A stretch of DNA of 40,784 nucleotides from Deltaproteobacteria bacterium (GTDB taxonomy: Bacteria > Desulfobacterota > Desulfobaccia > Desulfobaccales > 0-14-0-80-60-11). Made by a program: the position numbers and the translations under genes. Of the stretch, positions 35,551-40,784 are shown in pieces. Location of the stretch: positions 1-40,784 of the forward strand of contig JAKAKP010000064.1 in the NCBI GenBank assembly GCA_021813445.1. Reading direction: 5' to 3'. The notes under the pieces were generated by a model. That model saw only the letters and a program-made list of their open reading frames with translations, was not told where the DNA came from and did not search any database. Positions within the stretch are counted from its first letter, which is position 1; each line of letters starts with the position of its first letter.

Positions 35551-36729
35551 ATGCAGATGGCCATCCGGAAAAAGCGCGGGCGCGGCAGTCTCACGATTCT
35601 ACTTTGCCTTGCCCTCTGGTTTCTGCCTTTGCCGGGGATGAGCGAGGAGCCGCTGCCGCCAGGCAGCGCCGGCCCCCGCCCCCAGGCGGAAAATAACGAG
35701 AGCCACCCCCCGGCGCCAAATGATTACGCCCGCTTCCTGGCAGGGCTGCCCGATCCCGGAGGCCCTCTCGCGGCCTTGGAGAGCAAGCCTGCCTGGATTA
35801 GGTATGCCGCTTCCTGCAAGCGCAACTGGGGGAATTTTGCCAAGACGCAACAGGGCCCCATGCGCCAATGGGCCTCCCAGGAACTGGCCGCGGCCCAGAC
35901 CGCCGCGGTCTTTTATCCTTTCAGCGGCCCGGATTTTCTCAACGTCTTCACCCTCTTCCCCCAGGCCCGCACCTATGTCCTGGTGGCCCTGGAACCGGTG
36001 GGTACGCTGCCGGATTTTAAGGACGTGGATTTAGGGAAATTTTTGGCCCGGATGCAAAATTCTCTGCAACAGTACCTTTATACTGATTATTTTGTGACCG
36101 CCAAAATGGCCGCCCAAATCAGCCACACCGAATTGGCGGGGGTGCTGCCGGTGCTTCTGTTCTTTCTGGCCCGGGAAGAGGCCCGGATTTTGGAGATGCA
36201 GCCCGTGATTTTAAAAGGGGATGGGACCATGGCCGAGCCCAGCGCCGCGGCAAGCGGCCCCGGCATTCCCGGAATGCGCCTCGTTTTTACGGGGCCCGGC
36301 GCGGCCGAGAAACAGACGCTCTATTACTTCCGAGTCAATCTCCAAGATCACTCATTGAAGAAGAACCCGCAGTTCGTTGCCTTTATAAAAAGCCTGGGAC
36401 CGCTGACGACCTTCACCAAGTCCGCGTCTTTCCTCTTAGCCAGCCCTTTCAGCGCCGCCATCAGGCAGCTCATCCTGGAGCAGAGCAGCTTTGTGCTGCA
36501 AGATGATTCAGGCATCCCGCTTAAGGATTTCGCGCCGGAGACCTGGAGTCTCAAATTTTTCGGGACTTATAAAGGCCCCATCGCCTATTTCAAAAACCGG
36601 TACCAGAAAGACCTGGCCGAGGTATATAATAAAGGCCAAGACGTCTATCCACTGCCTTTTGGAATTGGCTACCATTTCCAGGCCGGCACTTCAAACCTGT
36701 TGTTCGCAGCGAAGAAACCGGAAAAATAA
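35551..36729 (+). CDS. Exported protein of unknown function
   Basis: I choose ATG 35551 with GGAG upstream, giving 392 residues. A basic N-region and hydrophobic core (RGSLTILLCLALWFLPLPG) form a signal peptide ending near MSEE. The mature protein has a Pro-rich linker, then a globular region with FYPFSGPDFLNVFTLFPQAR, SHTELAGVLPVLLFFLAREE and FFGTYKGPIAYFKNRYQ. I recognise no family or catalytic motif. It is the first of three closely spaced genes for exported proteins; the beta-lactamase-like gene follows after 22 bases. Confidence 0.75.
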   Translation: MQMAIRKKRGRGSLTILLCLALWFLPLPGMSEEPLPPGSAGPRPQAENNESHPPAPNDYARFLAGLPDPGGPLAALESKPAWIRYAASCKRNWGNFAKTQQGPMRQWASQELAAAQTAAVFYPFSGPDFLNVFTLFPQARTYVLVALEPVGTLPDFKDVDLGKFLARMQNSLQQYLYTDYFVTAKMAAQISHTELAGVLPVLLFFLAREEARILEMQPVILKGDGTMAEPSAAASGPGIPGMRLVFTGPGAAEKQTLYYFRVNLQDHSLKKNPQFVAFIKSLGPLTTFTKSASFLLASPFSAAIRQLILEQSSFVLQDDSGIPLKDFAPETWSLKFFGTYKGPIAYFKNRYQKDLAEVYNKGQDVYPLPFGIGYHFQAGTSNLLFAAKKPEK

Positions 36730-36751
36730 TGCAGGCGATTTAGGGAGTCCC

Positions 36752-37717
36752 ATGAAGCTGGTGGCGGCGATTTCTTTCGGCATCCTGGCATTTCTGGCGG
36801 TCGGGTCCGAACCCGTCAGGGCGGCTGCTGCGCCGCCCTTGCCGTTAAGCGTCTCCAGCCGCCAGTGGCGTCCCCTTAATCAGACCTGGAACCGGGGGTT
36901 GCAGGCGCAACTGGACCGGGCGTTGCAGCGGCGGGCACTTTGGCGGTCTCTAATCGAGTCGGAGAAGATGGCGGTGGCGGTGGTGGACCTGGCGGACCCG
37001 AAAGCCCCCCGTTTCGCCCAGGTGAACGGCGGGGTCATGATGTACGGCGCCAGTCTGCCCAAGCTCGCCATCCTCCTGGCCGCGTGCCGGAGTTTTGACG
37101 ACGGCAGCCTGAGAGAGACGCCCCAGGTCATGGCAGACCTGAAGGACATGATCCGCCTGTCGGATAATGCCGCAGCCAGCCGCGTGACCGCCCGCCTTGG
37201 CCTGGAAAAGATTGAGGCGCTGCTCCTGAATCCCCGTTACCAGTTCTATGATCCGTTTAAGGGCGGAGGCATCTGGCTGGGAAGCGGCTACGCCCCGGGG
37301 GGCGAACGCCAGCCCGAACCGCTACAGGGCCTGCTCCACGCGGTCACGGCCAACCAGGTCTGCCGGTTCTATTATTTGCTGGCCTACGGCCGCCTGCTCC
37401 GCCCGGCCCGTTCCCGGCAGATGCTGGAGATTCTCTCCTGTCCCCAGCTCCATGACAAGTTCGTCCAGGTCCTGGAACCGGCGATGCCGGGGACCCGGCT
37501 CTTCCGGAAGTCCGGAGAGTGGCGGAGGTTTCACCTGGATTCCATCCTGGTGTGGGGCGAGCCCTGGCGCCGCTATATCCTGGTCTGCCTGGTGGAACAC
37601 GAGCAGGGGGAAAAGATCCTCCAAGAGATAGTCCCGGTGGTGGAGGACCTCCTCAGAGTGAGGCCGCTGAAGTCGCAGCCATGGTCCCGGGGGACTGCTC
37701 TCCCCCCCGAAAAATAG
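36752..37717 (+). CDS. Class A beta-lactamase/penicillin-binding-like serine hydrolase, exported
   Basis: The 321-residue protein starts with a signal peptide (MKLVAAISFGILAFLAVG, cleavage after about 25). All three active-site boxes of the penicillin-recognising serine enzymes are present: S101-L-P-K104, S137-D-N139 and K253-S-G255. No clear class A Glu166 in an ExxLN omega loop is seen. A peptidoglycan D-Ala-D-Ala peptidase or binding role is therefore as likely as antibiotic hydrolysis. I choose ATG 36752 with AGGGAG upstream; the frame extends upstream but without support. Confidence 0.82.
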   Translation: MKLVAAISFGILAFLAVGSEPVRAAAAPPLPLSVSSRQWRPLNQTWNRGLQAQLDRALQRRALWRSLIESEKMAVAVVDLADPKAPRFAQVNGGVMMYGASLPKLAILLAACRSFDDGSLRETPQVMADLKDMIRLSDNAAASRVTARLGLEKIEALLLNPRYQFYDPFKGGGIWLGSGYAPGGERQPEPLQGLLHAVTANQVCRFYYLLAYGRLLRPARSRQMLEILSCPQLHDKFVQVLEPAMPGTRLFRKSGEWRRFHLDSILVWGEPWRRYILVCLVEHEQGEKILQEIVPVVEDLLRVRPLKSQPWSRGTALPPEK

Positions 37718-37754
37718 CCATGCAACCGCCTTGCATCTATGAGATACTAAACAA

Positions 37755-38303
37755 ATGCGGAGACTGAAACCGATCGCCTTCTGGATCATCACCTGCCTGG
37801 GGTTGGGGGCCTTCCCCCTGGCAGCCTGGGGTTTCGGCCTGCCCCTGGGGAAACCGGCTCCGGACTTTCAGGTGGAATCAGGGGACAACAAAAAACTCTC
37901 CCTGGATATGCTCCGGGGCAAGGTGATTGTTCTCTTCTACGAATCCCGGCATGTCATCAGGAAAAACATCGAATTTAAGAATGAATTAAAACGCCTCTAC
38001 CGGGAGCAGCCCCCCTACATCCAAAAAGATATCTTCCGGCTGGTGGTGATCGACTGTTCGGAAGCCCTCTGGCCCACCCTGCCCATCTGGAAAAGCAAGC
38101 TCAAGGAGCATTCCCGGAAGGAAGGATTCCCGATTTACGGTGATTGGGACAGGCGGATGGGCGGGGATTACCGCATGGTCCCGGGAGACAGCAATTTCCT
38201 GGTGATTGATAAACAAGGGGTGATCCGCTATGAGACTGTGGGCAAGATAGATAAAAGCAAATCTGAAAAAATCATCGGCCTCTTAGAAAATCTGGTGCAT
38301 TAA
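37755..38303 (+). CDS. Exported thioredoxin-fold (redoxin/YtfJ-like) protein without the CxxC site
   Basis: The 182-residue protein has a signal peptide (to about AAWG, 26) followed by GKPAPDFQVESGDNKKLSLD, GKVIVLFYE and the C-terminal SNFLVIDKQGVIRYETVGKID, the frame of AhpC/TlpA/YtfJ-like redoxins. Where TlpA has WCxxC it reads ESRHVIRKN, so the usual redox cysteines are missing; VIDCSEALW holds the only mature cysteine. It is probably a binding or chaperone-like protein, not a disulfide reductase. It ends the three-gene exported set, 37 bases after the beta-lactamase-like gene. Confidence 0.78.
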   Translation: MRRLKPIAFWIITCLGLGAFPLAAWGFGLPLGKPAPDFQVESGDNKKLSLDMLRGKVIVLFYESRHVIRKNIEFKNELKRLYREQPPYIQKDIFRLVVIDCSEALWPTLPIWKSKLKEHSRKEGFPIYGDWDRRMGGDYRMVPGDSNFLVIDKQGVIRYETVGKIDKSKSEKIIGLLENLVH

Positions 38304-38428
38304 GGATAAGATAAGTCTGGCGGCAACAAATGCCGTCCTCCCCTCCCCCGCCAACCCCGTTAGTCCTGCTCCAAACTTTTTCCGCGATTCTGATTCCGAG
38401 CTGAGACCTTTAGAAAAGTCTTTCTCTC

Positions 38429-38522
38429 TGTCATTCTGAACGGAGCGCAGCGGAGTGAAGAATCTCGTATTTTCTTGGAAATACGTGAGATTCTTCGGTC
38501 GCTCCGCTCCCTCAGAATGACC
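38429..38522. repeat. TGTCATTCTGA palindromic repeat, copy C
   Basis: TGTCATTCTGA and TCAGAATGAC flank a 94-base unit. The interior holds GAGCGCAGCGGAGTGAAGAATCTCGT and, reversed, ACGTGAGATTCTTCGGTCGC, so nearly the whole unit folds back. It lies in the 344-base gap 38304-38647 between convergent genes, where no gene is seen. Confidence 0.82.
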
Positions 38523-38647
38523 AATTGGGAGACTTTCGCAGAGGTCCCAACTCGGTATGAGGTTAGCGCCTGTCTTCTCTATTCCTTCGGGAAAGAGAGA
38601 AGCTGCACTCCCCTGCGCGCCTTTCATGAAGGACGGCTATCCTCAGT

Positions 38648-40570
38648 TTAACCCTGCGCCGCCGCGGGCAAGGCCGCGGCGCCTTTCTGATAGCTCCCCA
38701 GGTATTTGAAATACTCGGTCTTGGCCTGCAGCTCTGCCAGCAGCTGGCGGTGCTCCGCTGCGGCCAAGTCCACTTCCACATCCACGTAGAAAAGGTACTC
38801 CCAGGGCCGGTCGTGGATGGGCCGGGATTCCAGTTTCACCAGGTTGAGGCGATGGTCGGCGAAGACCCGCAGCGTCTCAAAGAGAGACCCAGGCTGGTCG
38901 CTCACCGAGTAGATGAGGGAGGCCTTGTTCTTCAGGCCCGGCAGCGCGCCCTGCTTGGAGATCACCACAAAGCGGGTGAAATTGCGGGGGTTCATCTCCA
39001 CCCCTTCCTTGAGCACCGCCATGTGGTGCAGCCTGGCGGCCTCTTCCCCGGCGATGGCCGCGTCCTGGGGGTCGTTGTTCTCCTTCACCCGGGCCACCGC
39101 GGTGGCCGTGTCCCGGCAGGCGATCAAATCCCAGCCCGGATGCTGCTCCAGGAACTCTTTGCATTGCCGGAAGATTTGGGGATGGGAATAAACCCTCTGG
39201 ATGCCCGCCAAGGCCGCGTTCTCCGTGCCGATGAGGTTGTGTTTGATCCTGAGGGTCACCTCCCCCACGATTTTTAGGTCATATTCCAGGAGCAGGTCAT
39301 AGTTCTCGTGGATGCTGCCGGTGAGGCTGTTTTCCAGGGGCAGGACCCCGAAGTTGACTTCTTCCCGGTCCACCAGGTCGAAGAGTTCCCGGAAGGAGGC
39401 GCAGGTCTGCAAAGGCACTTCCGCACCGAAAAAGTTGAGGCAGGCCTTGTGGCTGTTGGAGCCGGGCACGCCGCTGTAGGCCACGGGCGCGGTCGCGGCC
39501 GGAGCGGCGCCCGGTTCCCGGAGCCGCTGGAACATCCGGCCCTTATCCAGGTAAGTGTAATCTACCTGCTTCCCCACCACCGGGGCGATGACGTAGAGGT
39601 CCCGCATGAGCTGCTCGAACTGGTGGGGGTAGAGGCTCTGGGGGCCGTCGGAGAGGGCCTGGTCGGGGTGGGTGTGCACTTCGATGATCAGGCCGTCCGC
39701 GCCTGCGGCGATGGCGGCCCGGGCCATGGGGCTCACCTTGTCCCTTAAGCCCGTGGCGTGGCTGGGATCGACGATAATGGGCAGATGGGTCAGCTTCTTG
39801 ACCACGGGCACTGCGGTGAGGTCCAGGGTGTTGCGGGTGTAAGGCTCGAAGGTGCGGATGCCCCGCTCGCAGAGGATCACCTGGTCATTGCCCTCGGAGA
39901 GGATGTATTCCGCGGACATGAGCCACTCCTCGATGGTGGCCGACAGCCCCCGTTTCAGCAGCACCGGCTTGCCCATGCGGCCGGCGCACTTGAGGAGTTC
40001 GAAGTTTTGCATGTTCCGGGCCCCGATCTGCACTGCATCCACATACTTCACCATCAGATCGGCCTGGCTGGGCGCGGTCATCTCGGTGACCACCCCCAGG
40101 CCGGTCTCCTCCCGCACCTCCCGGAGGATTTTCAGGCCCTCCTCCCCCAAGCCCTGGAAGGAGTAGGGGGAGGTGCGGGGTTTGAACGCCCCGCCCCGGA
40201 ATAGGACCGCGCCGCTGCTGCGCACCGCCCGGGCGATCTCCAGGGTCCGTTCCCGGCCCTCCACTCCGCAGGGCCCGGCAATCACCACCAGGCGGTCGCC
40301 GCCGATGGCCACGTCGCCGATCTTAATGATAGAGGCCAGGGGATGGAGCTCCCGGCTCACCAGTTTGTAGGGCTTGGAGATGGGGATGGCCTTGGCCACC
40401 CCGGGCAGGCCCTCATAATAGCCGATATCCCGGCGGATCTTGCCCACCACCCCCAGAATGGTCTCCTCCACCCCTTTGATTTCCTTGACCAGGCAAACTT
40501 CGGAGTTAAGGGTTTTCATCAGCTTTTCTTTTTCTTCCTGGGTGATTCCCTGGCTCAGTACCAGAATCAT
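38648..40570 (-). CDS. Fused DAHP synthase / prephenate dehydratase with ACT domain
   Basis: The 640-residue protein joins the first enzyme of the shikimate pathway to the phenylalanine-branch enzyme. Residues 1-72 form a ferredoxin-like regulatory domain. Residues 86-335 are type I DAHP synthase ([44 protein letters not shown]). Residues about 363-545 are prephenate dehydratase ([31 protein letters not shown], the NFTRF threonine motif). Residues about 550-630 are an ACT domain with the phenylalanine-binding ESRP motif. I choose ATG 40570 with GGGAG upstream. No chorismate mutase domain is present. Confidence 0.93.
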   Translation of the reverse strand: MILVLSQGITQEEKEKLMKTLNSEVCLVKEIKGVEETILGVVGKIRRDIGYYEGLPGVAKAIPISKPYKLVSRELHPLASIIKIGDVAIGGDRLVVIAGPCGVEGRERTLEIARAVRSSGAVLFRGGAFKPRTSPYSFQGLGEEGLKILREVREETGLGVVTEMTAPSQADLMVKYVDAVQIGARNMQNFELLKCAGRMGKPVLLKRGLSATIEEWLMSAEYILSEGNDQVILCERGIRTFEPYTRNTLDLTAVPVVKKLTHLPIIVDPSHATGLRDKVSPMARAAIAAGADGLIIEVHTHPDQALSDGPQSLYPHQFEQLMRDLYVIAPVVGKQVDYTYLDKGRMFQRLREPGAAPAATAPVAYSGVPGSNSHKACLNFFGAEVPLQTCASFRELFDLVDREEVNFGVLPLENSLTGSIHENYDLLLEYDLKIVGEVTLRIKHNLIGTENAALAGIQRVYSHPQIFRQCKEFLEQHPGWDLIACRDTATAVARVKENNDPQDAAIAGEEAARLHHMAVLKEGVEMNPRNFTRFVVISKQGALPGLKNKASLIYSVSDQPGSLFETLRVFADHRLNLVKLESRPIHDRPWEYLFYVDVEVDLAAAEHRQLLAELQAKTEYFKYLGSYQKGAAALPAAAQG

Positions 40571-40679
40571 GGTCTTTTCTCCCGGTGTGGTATCCCAGGC
40601 TTTCCAGCCCGGGCGCATTCACGAGGCGGGCGAGACGCCCGCCGCTACGAACGAGTTGCAATCAAACAGATATTAGAAT

Positions 40680-40739
40680 GTAGGGGCGAACCTTGTGTTC
40701 GCCCGACTGTTCCAGGGCGAACACAAGGTTCGCCCCTAC
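40680..40739. repeat. TGTAGGGGCGAACCTTGTG-type inverted repeat, copy 2
   Basis: The two arms (GTAGGGGCGAACCTTGTGTT and its complement) face each other around GACTGTTCCA. It is near-identical to 19650-19710. A GGCGGGCGAGACGCCCGCC palindrome lies just before it at 40625-40643. Nothing else is seen between 40571 and the window end. Confidence 0.85.
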
Positions 40740-40784
40740 GGAAAAAATACCTTTGATGGCGAATTGGAATAAGACTTATTAATG

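Noticed and set aside
36491-36751. Upstream extension of the beta-lactamase-like protein
   Set aside because: The added codons overlap the preceding gene in another frame, while ATG 36752 has a good ribosome binding site and opens a signal peptide.

Overview
The window is 40.8 kb of GC-rich bacterial chromosome without phage, transposase, CRISPR or rRNA genes. The gene content suggests an anaerobic Desulfobacterota (deltaproteobacterial) lineage, possibly near Desulfobacca. The clues are a nifH-nifI1-nifI2-nifD-nifK nitrogenase cluster, an acetate permease (GPR1/FUN34/YaaH family), a phosphoglycerate-mutase-like proposed homoserine kinase near homoserine dehydrogenase, and a sigma-54-type nif promoter. 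The assignment is inference; no rRNA is present to settle it.

Layout. Positions 1-5.6 kb (+): 3' end of a UvrD-type helicase, a PflA-like radical SAM protein, a metallophosphoesterase, then CBS protein / HPP membrane protein / ClC channel. 5.8-10.6 kb (+): fused SecDF, an orphan BrnA-like antitoxin, PurQ and an exported Cache-domain protein. 10.8-19.4 kb (-): acetate permease, a small exported protein, the phosphoglycerate-mutase-family enzyme, a coiled-coil membrane protein, an aminotransferase, a DUF4282 protein, homoserine dehydrogenase and an AlaC-like aminotransferase. 19.8-21.6 kb (+): a decayed SDR gene and GAPDH. 22.0-31.9 kb (-): the nif cluster, transcribed nifH, nifI1, nifI2, nifD, nifK, [2Fe-2S] ferredoxin, nifE, nifN, nifB. 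32.3-33.6 kb (-): tRNA-Lys(CUU) and an AT-rich two-gene unit of unknown function. 33.7-38.3 kb (+): a DHA2-type MFS exporter and three exported proteins (unknown, class A beta-lactamase-like, thioredoxin-fold without CxxC). 38.6-40.6 kb (-): a DAHP synthase / prephenate dehydratase fusion.

How the genes work together. The nif block encodes the reductase (NifH), the MoFe protein (NifDK), the cofactor scaffold (NifEN), the cofactor-core synthase (NifB), an electron carrier and the paired PII-like regulators NifI1/NifI2. Expression of nifH probably starts from a -24/-12 promoter 37-52 bases upstream of its start codon. The 12-19 kb block includes aspartate-family amino acid synthesis, with homoserine dehydrogenase, a proposed homoserine kinase and two aminotransferases.

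The most unusual non-coding signal is a set of ten short tandem arrays with different sequences that nearly all share a 7-bp period and lie close to start or stop codons. They are concentrated in the gaps of the nif cluster and are accompanied by several dispersed palindromic repeat families.
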